NCBI RefSeq assembly: GCF_031679605.1
Contig: NZ_CP117522.1
Coordinates: 1,984,001 to 2,048,000 of the forward strand
Reading direction: 5' to 3'
From: Streptomyces luomodiensis
Lineage (GTDB): Bacteria > Actinomycetota > Actinomycetes > Streptomycetales > Streptomycetaceae
Length of the DNA stretch: 64,000 nt
Shown here: positions 8,332 through 17,017 of the stretch, in pieces
How positions within the stretch are numbered: the stretch's first letter is position 1
Layout of the letters: every line of letters begins with the position of its first letter
Made by a program: the position numbers and the translations under genes
The notes under the pieces: model-generated
Told to the model about the DNA's origin: nothing
What the model saw: the letters and a program-made list of their open reading frames with translations, nothing else
Database searches by the model: none

Positions 8332-9882
8332 CTACACCAGCGACAGGCTCGCGCGAAGTGAGGCGAGCAGATCCACCACCTCGGAGAGCTCGGTAGCGGT
8401 GCCGAAGACGTAGAAGTCCGGGCGAACCAGCACGGCCACGACACCGGACTCCTTGAGCCAGTCACTCAGCGCCTCGCCCTCTTCCTGGACCCCCTCGGCG
8501 CCCACCACCACGGACCGCAGCCCGATGGCGCGCTCGAGTTCCGCGACGGCCGCGGTCGTCGCCGCGTCCGGTTCGACCAGGCTGAACAGGGTGAACCCGT
8601 GGCCGAGCACATCGTCGGACCGCTCGGTCTGCCCGCCGCTCGTACGCAGAAAGGGCTGTACGGCCAAGTGGCCGGCCAGCGGTTGTCCGTCTCGGAAGCC
8701 TGCGCCGACAGGCGGCTCGAACGGTGGCGGAAGCTCGGTCGCCGACCGCATCTCCGTACGACGTTGCGCCGCACGAACGGGGTCGGTCTCGCAGACGACG
8801 GTCCCTACCCGCACCGACTCCTCGATGTAGTCGATGACCTGTGGCCTTCTCGAGAGCGTGTACAAGTCCAGCAGCTTCGGGTCCGCGGCGCCGGTCAGCA
8901 CGAGGTCGAGCATCCAGCCGAGGGTCGCGGCGTCCCGGATGCCAGAGCTCATGCCCTGTCCGAGGAAGGGCGGCATGACGTGAGCGGCGTCACCGGCAAG
9001 CAGAACCGACCGGTGGCGGAACGTGTCGGCCACGATGGATCGGAACTGGTAGACGGTCTGCCGGATCACCTCCCCCTCCTGCGGGCCGATCCAGGGACTG
9101 AGCAGCTCCCAGACACGTTCCGGCTTCACCATCTCGGTGGGATCGTCGCCCTCGACGAGCATGAACTCCCAGCGGAAGTACCGCTGAGCCACCCGGCCCA
9201 TGTGGTTCGGCCTCGCGGGGTCGAGTACCTGGCCGGTGTCCGGGATGTCCAGGGCCGGGGCGCCAGGCCGAGGCCGGACGTCAACCACCAGCCAGTCGCC
9301 CCGGAAACCGAGATCTTTCGTCGGAATGCCGCAGAGCGTGCGTACCGCGCTGTTGGCGCCGTCTGCCCCGACCGCATAGCGAGCGGTGACGACGCTGCCG
9401 TCCGCCAACGTCACCACCACGTGGTCGGCCCCCTGGCGCAGGTCGACCAGCTCCGCACCGAAACGAACGTCCACCGTGGATGCTCCGCGGACTGCCGCGT
9501 CCAGGACATCTTCGAGTTCCGGCTGGTAGAAGTGGTACGACGCATCCCAGCCGGAGGGAGCGTTCCATTCCCTTGGCAGACGGGAAATCACGCCTCCGTC
9601 CGTGTCGAGGAATGCATACACACGAGCTGGTTCGGCAATGCGCCTTACATCCTCGGCAATGCCCAAAGACTGGAAGACGCGCATGATTTCGTGATCGAAG
9701 TGTCCGGCTCGTGGCGTCTCGTAGCGCCCGACCCGCCGTTCGCACACCAGCACGCGGTGCCCCGACGTCCCCAGGAGAGCAGCCAGGGTCTGACCGACCG
9801 GGCCGTACCCGATGATGACGACATCCGCATCCACGACATCCGGCGTGGTCGTGGATGTGCGGGGTTCATCGGCAAGCTTCAT
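8332..9882 (-). CDS. FAD-dependent aromatic hydroxylase (MhpA-like)
   Basis: A 516-residue class A flavoprotein monooxygenase. The N-terminal ADVVIIGYGPVGQTLAALLG is the FAD dinucleotide motif, AVGADGANSAVR is the DG motif, and LAGDAAHVMPPFLGQGM is the GD motif binding the FAD ribose. A thioredoxin-like C-terminal domain, typical of MhpA and phenol hydroxylases, ends the protein. The ATG at 9880-9882 is chosen because the FAD motif follows directly; its ribosome site is weak. It should hydroxylate a phenolic substrate with NAD(P)H and O2, feeding the ring-cleavage enzymes encoded upstream in the same operon. Confidence 0.88.
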   Translation of the reverse strand: MKLADEPRTSTTTPDVVDADVVIIGYGPVGQTLAALLGTSGHRVLVCERRVGRYETPRAGHFDHEIMRVFQSLGIAEDVRRIAEPARVYAFLDTDGGVISRLPREWNAPSGWDASYHFYQPELEDVLDAAVRGASTVDVRFGAELVDLRQGADHVVVTLADGSVVTARYAVGADGANSAVRTLCGIPTKDLGFRGDWLVVDVRPRPGAPALDIPDTGQVLDPARPNHMGRVAQRYFRWEFMLVEGDDPTEMVKPERVWELLSPWIGPQEGEVIRQTVYQFRSIVADTFRHRSVLLAGDAAHVMPPFLGQGMSSGIRDAATLGWMLDLVLTGAADPKLLDLYTLSRRPQVIDYIEESVRVGTVVCETDPVRAAQRRTEMRSATELPPPFEPPVGAGFRDGQPLAGHLAVQPFLRTSGGQTERSDDVLGHGFTLFSLVEPDAATTAAVAELERAIGLRSVVVGAEGVQEEGEALSDWLKESGVVAVLVRPDFYVFGTATELSEVVDLLASLRASLSLV

Positions 9883-9934
9883 GTGTCCCAACCCTTCGCT
9901 TACACCGGTGCGTTGTACGTGCCGGAAGACCACC

Positions 9935-10867
9935 TCAGGCGGCGTCGGTGTCCAGTACGATCCGGCCACGGGCGCGGCTGTCCGCGTGGAGCATCCGCCA
10001 GGCGTCGGCGGCCTGCTCCAGCGGGAAGGAGCGATTCACGGGGACGGACAGCTTCCCTGCCTCGGCGAGCGCGGCCACCTCCGTCAGCTCGTCGGCGTTC
10101 GGGCGTGCCCACACCAATTGGGCACCCTGTTCGGGCGCGGTGATGTCGGCCACGGAGGCGACCCGCGCGGGATCCTTCACGACCTTCCGCGAGACGGCCA
10201 CCGCGTCCCCGCCGTAGAAGTCGAGCGCCGCGTCGACGCCCTCCGGCGCGAGCTCGCGCACCCGCTCGGCCAGTCCTTCTCCGTAAGTGATCGGTGTGGC
10301 GCCGAGTTCACGCAGGTAGTCGTGGTTGCGCTCGCTGGCGGTGCCGATGACGTGTGCGCCCCGGGTGGCGGCGATCTGCACGGCGAGCGTACCGACCCCA
10401 CCGGCGGCCCCGTGGATCAGGACGGTGTCGCTCTCGCCGATGTCGATACGTTTGATGGCCTGGTAAGCCGTCAGTCCGTTCAGCGGCAGACACGCCGAAC
10501 GCAGCCAGTCGAGGGACGCCGGCTTGCGTGCCAGAGTGCGGGCCGGGGCTGAAACCAGTTCGGCGTAGGTACCGTTCTGCGCCCAGTCCTTGACGACGAA
10601 GCCGATCACCTCGTCGCCGATCTCGAACTCGGTGGCGCCGAAACCGCGAGCCTCGACGACGCCGGACATCTCGAAGCCCGGGATGAGGGGGAAGTGGGTC
10701 ACCATGATGCCGTCGAGAGTGCCGACGGCGATCTTTTCGTCGCCCGGGTTCACTCCGGCCGCCTTGACCCGGACCAGGAACTCCCCGGGCGCGACCGCCG
10801 GTGTCGGCTGGTCGGTGAGCTCCAGGTCGTCCGCGCCGCCGTAACGCGGGAGTGTCATTGCTTTCAC
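9935..10867 (-). CDS. Zinc-independent MDR oxidoreductase (quinone reductase-like)
   Basis: A 310-residue medium-chain reductase beginning VKAMTLPRYGG, the standard N-terminus of this group. The GTG at 10865-10867 follows GAGGTGACC and fits better than the GTG at 10871-10873, which lies inside that ribosome site. The NADPH motif GAAGGVGTLAVQIA is present, and the structural and catalytic zinc cysteines of alcohol dehydrogenases are absent, as in quinone oxidoreductases and enoyl reductases. It sits 52 bases before the FAD hydroxylase and 55 after a C-C hydrolase in one operon. Reduction of an unsaturated ring-cleavage intermediate is a reasonable guess. Confidence 0.86.
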   Translation of the reverse strand: MKAMTLPRYGGADDLELTDQPTPAVAPGEFLVRVKAAGVNPGDEKIAVGTLDGIMVTHFPLIPGFEMSGVVEARGFGATEFEIGDEVIGFVVKDWAQNGTYAELVSAPARTLARKPASLDWLRSACLPLNGLTAYQAIKRIDIGESDTVLIHGAAGGVGTLAVQIAATRGAHVIGTASERNHDYLRELGATPITYGEGLAERVRELAPEGVDAALDFYGGDAVAVSRKVVKDPARVASVADITAPEQGAQLVWARPNADELTEVAALAEAGKLSVPVNRSFPLEQAADAWRMLHADSRARGRIVLDTDAA

Positions 10868-10922
10868 GGTCACCTCAATGATCTTGTCAGCTGTTGGGAG
10901 TCAGGATGTGTGGTGGTTTGGG

Positions 10923-12005
10923 TCACGCGCGGCCGAGCTGGGCACGGAACCAGTCACAGACAAACTCCGTGCGCTCGGCCGAGTGGTTGTACATGGTGTG
11001 GTCGCCGTCGTCCCAAACCCGCAGGGTGGGATGCGCCGACAGCTCGAGGAACACCTTCTGCTGATCGAGGCTGACCAGCGGGTCGTTGCCGCCGTGCAGC
11101 ACGAGCATCGCGGCGCTCGTGTGCTCGACCGCCGGGTCCAGCCACAGGGTGCGGAAGACGGCCGCGGCTTCGTAGTCGGTGCCGACGCCCAGGAGCGCCC
11201 GCGATTGTTCGCGTGCGGTCCGGAACGGCAGTGGCTCCGGCTTGGCGGTGGCCCCGTTGACGCAGCACGCGCCGAAACGGCTGTCGTGCACCGCGGCACG
11301 GGCGGCGAGCAGTCCACCGAAGCTGTTTCCCCACACCCCGTACCGGCCGTCGTAGCCGGTACGGGCACGCACGGCGTCGAGGGCAGCGCTGAAGGCTCGG
11401 TCGACGTTCCCGTCGAGGTGGAGTCCGCCGGCCATGCGCGTATCGCCCTGGCCGGGTGCCTCGAGCAGGACAGCGGACAGTCCCCGCCGGGCCAGGGCTT
11501 CGGCCTGCTGATGAAAGGCCGGGCCCCAACCGCTCTGCCCGCCGACGATGACCACCGTGGGGCCGGGGCGATCGCCGGAGCGGCTGACGAACCAGGCGGT
11601 GCAGTGGCTCTGCCGGAACGGGATCGACAGCCGTTCCACGCGCAACTCGGTGTCGAGCTCGGCCGCGGCCTGGTAGGCCCGGGTGAGCCGGACGTAGAGC
11701 GCGCGTTTGGCCGGGTGGTCGGTGTTGAAGGCCATCTGCGCGAAGATCAGGGAGGCCGTTGCCCGGCGATAGCACGCGACCGCGGTCTCGACATCACCGC
11801 GGTCGGCGGCCGCCTCCGCGCGGGTCAACTGCGCCTCGGCCAGGCGCGTCGCGACGTCGTGCCACGGTTGTGAGACGGGCGCGTTGGCCAGGTGGACGGC
11901 GTCCCCGTGGTCCATGCCGTAATCGAGCATCCGGGACATCGGCATGGCACGCAGCAACGCGGCCCGAAGCTTGGCCGGGTCCTCCGCCGGTACGGGAGCG
12001 TCCAT
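10923..12005 (-). CDS. Alpha/beta hydrolase of the FrsA / dihydroxypseudooxynicotine hydrolase type
   Basis: A 360-residue protein with a helical N-terminal cap (about 130 residues) before an alpha/beta-hydrolase core. Visible elements are VVIVGGQSGWG (oxyanion side), the nucleophile GNSFGG, HGGNDPLV with the acid, and DGDHTMYNH with the catalytic His. The cap and core layout matches the group that includes 2,6-dihydroxypseudooxynicotine hydrolase, which cleaves a C-C bond. Its ATG overlaps the FAH stop as TGATG, indicating translational coupling. A role in hydrolysing a C-C bond of an aromatic breakdown product fits family and neighbours; the substrate is inferred only in this broad sense. 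Confidence 0.82.
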   Translation of the reverse strand: MDAPVPAEDPAKLRAALLRAMPMSRMLDYGMDHGDAVHLANAPVSQPWHDVATRLAEAQLTRAEAAADRGDVETAVACYRRATASLIFAQMAFNTDHPAKRALYVRLTRAYQAAAELDTELRVERLSIPFRQSHCTAWFVSRSGDRPGPTVVIVGGQSGWGPAFHQQAEALARRGLSAVLLEAPGQGDTRMAGGLHLDGNVDRAFSAALDAVRARTGYDGRYGVWGNSFGGLLAARAAVHDSRFGACCVNGATAKPEPLPFRTAREQSRALLGVGTDYEAAAVFRTLWLDPAVEHTSAAMLVLHGGNDPLVSLDQQKVFLELSAHPTLRVWDDGDHTMYNHSAERTEFVCDWFRAQLGRA

Positions 12006-12988
12006 CAGCGCGCGGCTCCGTCGGTGCGTCGCGGTGGTGTTCCGTCCTCCTGCCCTGTCGCGCCCCGGGTTCGCAACGGAATGACCGGCGCCGCCTCGGT
12101 GACGGTGTTACGCAACTCGCCGAGACCTTCGATCGCCGCGACGACCTCATCGCCCGGCCGCAACCAGGGGTAGGTCGCCGAGTCGTGAGTGCGGGAGAGC
12201 TCCAGGATGCAGCCGGTGCCGCAGGTGCCGGAGCCGATCACATCGCCCGGCCTCACTTCGGCGCCACGGGAGGCGTAGGCGATCATCTCGCCGAACGACC
12301 AGTGGATGTCCGACCACAGGGCGCGGGAGTAGGGGGCACCGTTGACCGTGCAGGTCATTTCGAGACGGTATCCGTTGCCCTCGCGGAAGTCGGCGATCTC
12401 GTCCGGGGTCACGAAGTACGGGCCGAGGCTCGTCGCGGTGTCCTTGCCCTTCACCGGCCCCATCGACAGCTTCATCTCGCGCTGCTGCACGTCCCGGCCG
12501 CTCCAGTCGTTGAGCACACAGTAACCGGCGATGGCGCCTTCGGCGTCCTTGGCGGTCAGGTCGCGGCCGCCGCACCCCACCACCGCGGCGACCTCCAGTT
12601 CGAAGTCGAAACGCTCCGTACCCGGCGTCATCGGCACCGGCCCGCAGCCCATCACGGCGTAGGGGTTGGAGAAGTAGAAGACGGGCAGCTCGTACCAGTC
12701 CGGTTCCATCTCCAGGCCCCGCCAGGCGCGCCCTGCCCGGACATGCTGTTCGAAGGCGTAGAAGTCGCGGACGGTCGGAGGCGTCGCGATCGGCGACAGC
12801 GGAACGATGTCCGGCAGCGGCACGGTCGCGCCGCGCCGCAGCGCGGTCCGTCCAGCCGCGAGCAACTCGGCCTCGCCGGCCTCGATGAGAGGCAGCAGGT
12901 CTGCCGGACCGTCGACGACCCGGACCAGGTCGCCGTCGACCACGCCGACGCGTGAGGACGGCCCGTCCGCGTAGCGAACGAACTTCAC
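12005..12988 (-). CDS. Fumarylacetoacetate hydrolase-family enzyme
   Basis: A 327-residue FAH-family protein. The metal-binding core shows FDFELEVAAVVG (an E-x-E ligand pair), DWSGRD, and GPVKGKDTATSLGPY. GDVIGSGTCGTGC corresponds to the usual GDVI-TGTP turn. The GTG start at 12986-12988 follows AAGGAGG by 7 bases and overlaps the preceding stop as GTGA. FAH-family members hydrolyse C-C bonds of diketones or act as hydratases and decarboxylases in meta-cleavage routes. In this operon it is flanked by the VOC dioxygenase and a C-C hydrolase, consistent with processing a ring-cleavage product. Confidence 0.88.
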   Translation of the reverse strand: MKFVRYADGPSSRVGVVDGDLVRVVDGPADLLPLIEAGEAELLAAGRTALRRGATVPLPDIVPLSPIATPPTVRDFYAFEQHVRAGRAWRGLEMEPDWYELPVFYFSNPYAVMGCGPVPMTPGTERFDFELEVAAVVGCGGRDLTAKDAEGAIAGYCVLNDWSGRDVQQREMKLSMGPVKGKDTATSLGPYFVTPDEIADFREGNGYRLEMTCTVNGAPYSRALWSDIHWSFGEMIAYASRGAEVRPGDVIGSGTCGTGCILELSRTHDSATYPWLRPGDEVVAAIEGLGELRNTVTEAAPVIPLRTRGATGQEDGTPPRRTDGAAR

Positions 12989-13563
12989 TGCCTTACCTCC
13001 TTGGCCGCGGCGCCATCGGCCGGCATCGCTTGTTCGCGCGTCCAGGCGCGATAACTGTCCTCGGTGAAACCCGTCGCGCCGTGGCGCTCGACCGAAGCCC
13101 GGATGGCGTCCAGAAGCTCCTCAGGATCGGTCTCGATGTCGATGTGCTCGACGAAGGGCTGTCGTGCCACGAACCCGGTCTGCCAGTAGACCTCACACCG
13201 GTTGCCCTCCGGGTCGTAGAAGTAGACGCCGACGGCATTGCCGTGCGAGACGATCATGTCGAGCCGGACGTCGTGCTCCCGGAAACGCCGATGGAAGCCG
13301 AGGACGTCCTCGAAGCGCGCGCACCGGAACGACACCTGCTGGATGAGTTTGACGCCGACCGGCGCGTCCCGCCCCCCGGCCAGGAGCAGTTCGTGATGTT
13401 CGGTGTCCGGCCGGGCGGACAGGAACCAGACGCCCAGCCGCTCGTCGTGATCGGTGACCGTCAGTCCGAGGACTTCGGTGTAGAAGGCGAGTTGCCTGCT
13501 CACGTCGTGACAGCGCAGGCCGACATGGCCGAGTTCCGCGATGGACGGCGATGGAGTCGTCAC
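12985..13563 (-). CDS. VOC-family, extradiol dioxygenase-like protein
   Basis: A 192-residue VOC protein starting at GTG 13561-13563 after AAGGAG. The putative metal ligands are visible: His in ELGHVGLRCHD, His in TEHHELLL, and Glu in NRCEVYW near the domain end. The fold unit VGVYFYDPEGNRCEVYW is typical of type I extradiol dioxygenases. It is the first gene of the minus-strand operon, so ring cleavage is a natural role, although some VOC proteins of this size act as isomerases or lack activity. The frame is open upstream, but that extension is not family-like. It faces an IclR regulator across 287 bases. Confidence 0.83.
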   Translation of the reverse strand: MTTPSPSIAELGHVGLRCHDVSRQLAFYTEVLGLTVTDHDERLGVWFLSARPDTEHHELLLAGGRDAPVGVKLIQQVSFRCARFEDVLGFHRRFREHDVRLDMIVSHGNAVGVYFYDPEGNRCEVYWQTGFVARQPFVEHIDIETDPEELLDAIRASVERHGATGFTEDSYRAWTREQAMPADGAAAKEVRQ

Positions 13564-13787
13564 GGCGCTCCTTCGAGGCAGCGTTCTGCAAGGCAGATCA
13601 TGTTCTGGAGAGTAGCCCCGCCCCAGTAACTGGTCAACAGCGATGTTCTTCTGAACGGCAGGTGCTCTGCCCAGCAGAACACAGCGCGCCGGAGGCGCCG
13701 GCGCCGTGACGCACCACCAACACGGCCGCGGAGCGATTCGCGAGATCCGCCGAGACGTCGAGGGGGGACTGCGGTTATTCTGGCTAG

Positions 13788-13802
13788 CGAAATCCAATTC
13801 CG
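13788..13802. promoter_or_regulatory. Candidate IclR-type operator
   Basis: CGAAATCCAATTCCG is a 15-base imperfect dyad (CGnAATnnnATTnCG) about 50 bases upstream of the iclR-type start and within the divergent region serving the aromatic operon. IclR-family operators are often 15-base imperfect palindromes. The site is flanked by TTCTGG (from 13779) and CCAGAA (13807 on), which form a wider inverted repeat. Confidence 0.4.
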
Positions 13803-13850
13803 ATCACCAGAACAGCCGCGCCGCAGTGACGACGGCGAGATGGAGGGGTT

Positions 13851-14609
13851 GTGGCAGTGCCGGCCGCCTACCCGGTGGAATCGATCGACAACGCCGCGCG
13901 GATCCTGCTGATGCTGGTGGACAACCCGTCGTTGCGAGTTGCCGACGTGTCCGCCGAGCTCGGAGTGGCCAGGTCGACCGCTCATCGGATGCTGACCACC
14001 CTGCAGGCCCGCGACCTGCTCCGCCAGGACGCCCGGACCAAGGGCTACGGACCTGGGCCCGCCCTGGCCAGGCTCGGCATCGCCGTGATGGGGGCCGTCG
14101 CCCTCCGCGACGAAGCGCGTCCCGTGCTGGAAAAGCTCGTCGAAGACACCTCCGAAACCGCGCATCTGCTCGTACTGGAAGGCACGGAGACCGTCTTCGT
14201 CGAAGGTGTGGAGAGCCAGCAGGTCATCCGTGCCGGGATGCGTATCGGGCAGCGAGGCCCGGCGCACGCGTCTGCCGCGGGGAAAGTGCTGCTCGCCGAG
14301 CTTTCCCGGGAAGAGTTGCGGCGCCGCTATCCGAGCGCGCGGCTGCGAGGCGGAACCGAGCGCGCGGTGAGCACCCGCCGGGCGCTCGAGGCCGAGCTCG
14401 AGAAGGTAAGGGAGACCGGCTACGCCACCAACATGGAGGAAAGCGAATCGGACCTCTGCGCGGTGGCCGCCCCGGTACGGAACCGGCAGGGCGTGGCCTG
14501 CGGTGCGCTGTCCGTATCCGGCCCGGCGAGGCGGGCCGACGCCAAACTCGCCCTCCTCAGCGGTGCTGTCGTCGCCGCCGCCACCGAACTCGGCGCGCGG
14601 CTCGGTTAG
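13851..14609 (+). CDS. IclR-family transcriptional regulator
   Basis: A 252-residue IclR protein starting at GTG 13851 directly after GGAGGGG. The winged helix contains NAARILLMLVDNPSLRVADV and ELGVARSTAHRMLTTLQ, and the C-terminal effector domain includes GPAHASAAGKVLLAEL and YATNMEESESDLCAVAAPV, all family signatures. It is divergent from the VOC-FAH-hydrolase-MDR-hydroxylase operon, the classical position of IclR regulators of aromatic catabolism such as PcaR, PobR and MhpR types. It most likely senses the aromatic substrate or an intermediate. Confidence 0.92.
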   Translation: MAVPAAYPVESIDNAARILLMLVDNPSLRVADVSAELGVARSTAHRMLTTLQARDLLRQDARTKGYGPGPALARLGIAVMGAVALRDEARPVLEKLVEDTSETAHLLVLEGTETVFVEGVESQQVIRAGMRIGQRGPAHASAAGKVLLAELSREELRRRYPSARLRGGTERAVSTRRALEAELEKVRETGYATNMEESESDLCAVAAPVRNRQGVACGALSVSGPARRADAKLALLSGAVVAAATELGARLG

Positions 14610-14702
14610 GGCGCGGACTGAGCCCTCCGTCCTGACGGTGGCCGCCAACGCGCCGTCCACCGGCAGCGGATCGGCAGCCGTCGGCGGCGCCTGACGCCGG
14701 GA

Positions 14703-14894
14703 CGGCAGGCCCTCCCCGCTCTCGCCCCTCTACGCTGCGGCGACACCGACACCCGGCTCGCCGCCGGGTTCGGCATCGGCCCGGAAACCGCGTGCCGCTC
14801 CGTCCATGAGACCGTCGACGTCCTCCCCGCGCTCGCCGAGAGCCCGCCCGCCGCGATGCGGCGGGCGAAGCGGCCGGCGTATTCGGCGAGCTGA
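14703..14894 (+). pseudogene. IS5-family transposase fragment
   Basis: The plus strand reads LRCGDTDTRLAAGFGIGPET, followed by ACRSVHETVDVLPALAE and a stop at 14892-14894. This matches the helix-turn-helix block that precedes the DDE domain in IS5-type transposases of Streptomyces. There is no start codon and no catalytic domain, so it is a short scar. It occupies most of the 325-base gap after the IclR gene. Confidence 0.7.
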
Positions 14895-14934
14895 GTTGAT
14901 CACCGGGTACGCGGCAGCCTTCGATTCCTAGCGC

Positions 14935-15522
14935 TTACCGATGCCAGCTTCCCTGGCCTGCGGGAGAGGGGACTGTGATGACGAAGACGGTCGCGGCGTT
15001 CGGCCCGGCGTTGTGGAGCAGGTGCGGCTGACGGGCATCGAAATGCGCGGCGTCTCCGGGCGCGAGGTCATACGTTGCGGATGCAACCTCAAGACGTACA
15101 TCTCCCGAGTGCACGAACAGCCACTCCTCTCCGGGGTGCTCTGCGGCACGGCCCGTTGGGGAACGGCCGGACAGCTCCAGGCAGATCGCCTCGAGCATGT
15201 TGGGGCCTGAGGTCCCGCTCACCGCCGCGTATCGATATCGGCCGTCGGGGCCCTCGATCGGCGTAGCTGCGCCTCTCCTGAAGATGCGGCAGGCGGATTC
15301 TGGCTCTTCCCCGACGAGTTGCCCGACGGACGTGCCGTACATGCGGGCCAGCTGAATGAGAACTCCGATGGAGGGCTGGCGGTCGCCCCTCTCCAGCCGC
15401 GACAAGTGGGTCACGGACACCCCCACGGCCGGGGCCACTTCGGCGAGAGTCCAGCCCGTGCGGCGTCGCGCCCCGGACAGGCGCTCGGCGATCAGCTTCT
15501 CGGTCTCGGTGGCCTCCATCAC
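14935..15522 (-). CDS. XRE-family regulator with C-terminal cupin domain
   Basis: A 195-residue protein. Residues about 8-65 form an XRE helix-turn-helix (GWTLAEVAPAVGVSVTHLSR, then LERGDRQPS). Residues about 105-190 form a cupin barrel (EEWLFVHSGDVRLEV, LAPGDAAHFDARQPHLLHN). HTH-cupin proteins of this layout, such as PuuR and SutR types, repress genes for small-molecule catabolism and bind the ligand in the cupin. It is divergent from a class II aldolase, and the intervening promoter region carries three adjoining palindromes, so it very probably regulates that enzyme and itself. Confidence 0.9.
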   Translation of the reverse strand: MMEATETEKLIAERLSGARRRTGWTLAEVAPAVGVSVTHLSRLERGDRQPSIGVLIQLARMYGTSVGQLVGEEPESACRIFRRGAATPIEGPDGRYRYAAVSGTSGPNMLEAICLELSGRSPTGRAAEHPGEEWLFVHSGDVRLEVASATYDLAPGDAAHFDARQPHLLHNAGPNAATVFVITVPSPAGQGSWHR

Positions 15523-15542
15523 CCCTCGGATTATGCCCTACA

Positions 15543-15602
15543 GGTCAATTTATTGACCCTGAGGGTTGACAGGCATTCGCCTGTCAGGCGAAATTCTTCG
15601 CC
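15543..15602. promoter_or_regulatory. Three successive palindromes in a divergent promoter (operator array)
   Basis: Within 60 bases lie three inverted repeats: 15543-15558 (GGTCAAT-TT-ATTGACC), 15567-15586 (TGACAGGC-ATTC-GCCTGTCA) and 15587-15602 (GGCGAA-ATTC-TTCGCC). The last two directly abut and share the spacer ATTC. A TTGACA -35-like element (15566-15571) starts inside the array, so bound repressor would block transcription toward the aldolase. The HTH-cupin regulator encoded next door is the obvious ligand. Confidence 0.72.
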
Positions 15603-15637
15603 AGGCAGGTCAACTTCCTCGGCGACAGGAGACGATC

Positions 15638-16438
15638 ATGAATCATTCCGAGGCCGCTGCGGTGGCGGACGAACCGGGGCTGCTTGACCTGGAGGCTCTG
15701 CCCGAACAGCACAGTTCCATGGAAGCTGAGCGTGAACACCGCAAGCGCCAGCTGGCAGCCGCGTTCCGGATCTTCGCCCGGTATGGGTTCGACGAGGGGA
15801 TCGCGGGCCACATCACGGCGCGGGATCCGGAACTGTCAGACCACTTCTGGGTCAACCCCTACGCCGTTCACTTCTCGCGGATCCGGGTCAGCGATCTGCT
15901 GCTGCTCGACGGTCAGGGCAAGGTCGTGCACGGAAGCAGGCGCACGAACAAGGCGGCCTTCTCCATCCACTCCACCATCCACGAGGCGCGCCCGGACGTG
16001 ACCGCGGTCGCTCACGCGCACTCACTGCACGGACGCGCCTGGTCGGCACTCAGCCGGACGCTGGACCCGATCATTCAGGAGTCCTGCGCCTTCTACAACG
16101 ATCATGTCCTGTTCGATGAGTACAAGGGGCTCGTTCTCGAGCGGGACGAGGGCGAGCGCATCGCGGCCAGGCTCGGCAGCCGCCGGGCCGCCATTCTTCG
16201 GCACCACGGACTGCTCACCGTCGGACGCACGGTCGAGGAGGCGGCGTGGTGGTTCATCACGATGGATCGTGCGTGCCAGATGCAGCTCATGGCCGAGGCC
16301 GCCGGTGATGTGCGCGTCATGACCGACGAGGAAGCCACCTTGGCTCACCGCCAGTTCGGTAACGCGAATATGGCCCGGCACAGCTTCCGGCTGCTCGCGG
16401 AGCTCGTGTTCGAGCAGGAACCTGACGTCCTGGATTGA
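15638..16438 (+). CDS. Class II aldolase/adducin-family protein
   Basis: A 266-residue protein starting at ATG 15638 with AGGAG upstream. The zinc-site pattern is visible: GIAGHITARD early, HAHSLHGRAW in the middle (paired His) and RHHGLLTVG later. This layout fits the aldolase/adducin domain of fuculose-phosphate and ribulose-phosphate aldolases and epimerases. Many members of this subgroup, with the long N-terminal tail seen here, lack an assigned substrate and some act as decarboxylases. It is alone downstream of the operator array controlled by the HTH-cupin regulator, which suggests inducible use in breaking down a small hydroxy compound. Confidence 0.86.
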   Translation: MNHSEAAAVADEPGLLDLEALPEQHSSMEAEREHRKRQLAAAFRIFARYGFDEGIAGHITARDPELSDHFWVNPYAVHFSRIRVSDLLLLDGQGKVVHGSRRTNKAAFSIHSTIHEARPDVTAVAHAHSLHGRAWSALSRTLDPIIQESCAFYNDHVLFDEYKGLVLERDEGERIAARLGSRRAAILRHHGLLTVGRTVEEAAWWFITMDRACQMQLMAEAAGDVRVMTDEEATLAHRQFGNANMARHSFRLLAELVFEQEPDVLD

Positions 16439-16483
16439 CCTTCTCCCAGGAGCGGTTGACGCGTCGGCACCCTGTGCCGTTCA

Positions 16484-16590
16484 GAAACGCGTCGCCAACG
16501 ACTCGCGGCGCAGGCCCGCCTCAAGAGCGAGGTTTCGGGCCTGCTGCGCCGCCCACTGTGCGGTCGGGCGGTCAAGGTTGTCCAGACCGT
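16484..16590 (-). pseudogene. Possible integrase-type transposase fragment
   Basis: The minus strand reads DRPTAQWAAQQARNLALEAG before a stop. The AxWxxQQARNLxxDxG pattern resembles the stretch just before the second catalytic Asp in integrase-core transposases of actinomycetes. It is only about 35 codons and could be chance; nothing else of an element is nearby. Confidence 0.3.
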
Positions 16591-16643
16591 GGAGGCGCCG
16601 ATCCTCTGGCCCAGCCGGGCGAGCTCCCCCTTGATTCACCGCC

Positions 16644-16860
16644 TCCGACCTGGATGCGATGCGGCAGGCGCTCGACGACATGGCCGCGGCCGGCTCGGAG
16701 GCGGACGCGATCGTCGAGGCGGACCTGGCCTTCCACCGTGCCCTGCCGGAGTCCGCGCACAACGAACCGCTGAGCCGGATGGAGGTCGTGCGGCCGAGGC
16801 GCCGGCCGCCGCCGTACGGGCCGTGGAGAGCGGTGAGCGGTCGGCCGCGCCGAAGGTTCG
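16644..16860 (+). pseudogene. Degraded FadR/FCD-type GntR regulator fragment
   Basis: One frame reads DLDAMRQALDDMAAAGSEAD, then LAFHRALPESAHNEPLSRME, as in the FCD effector domain of FadR-type regulators. A second frame continues with AVRAVESGERSAA, like the later conserved helix. The DNA-binding domain is missing and at least one frameshift separates the pieces. Together with the transposase scrap before it, this fills the 579-base gap ahead of the flavoprotein gene. Confidence 0.42.
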
Positions 16861-17017
16861 CCGGGCCGCCACCGTCGCCGGCCGCCGCGAGCGCCCGGGT
16901 CCCGGTAACCCGGGAAGTGGTCCGCGGGCAGCACGCCACACCCGGTCAGCGACGCAGGCCGGCCGGGCCGGCCGCGGGTGCTTTGCCAGGGTTTCGGCGC
17001 CCGCGCCACCGTGCGGG

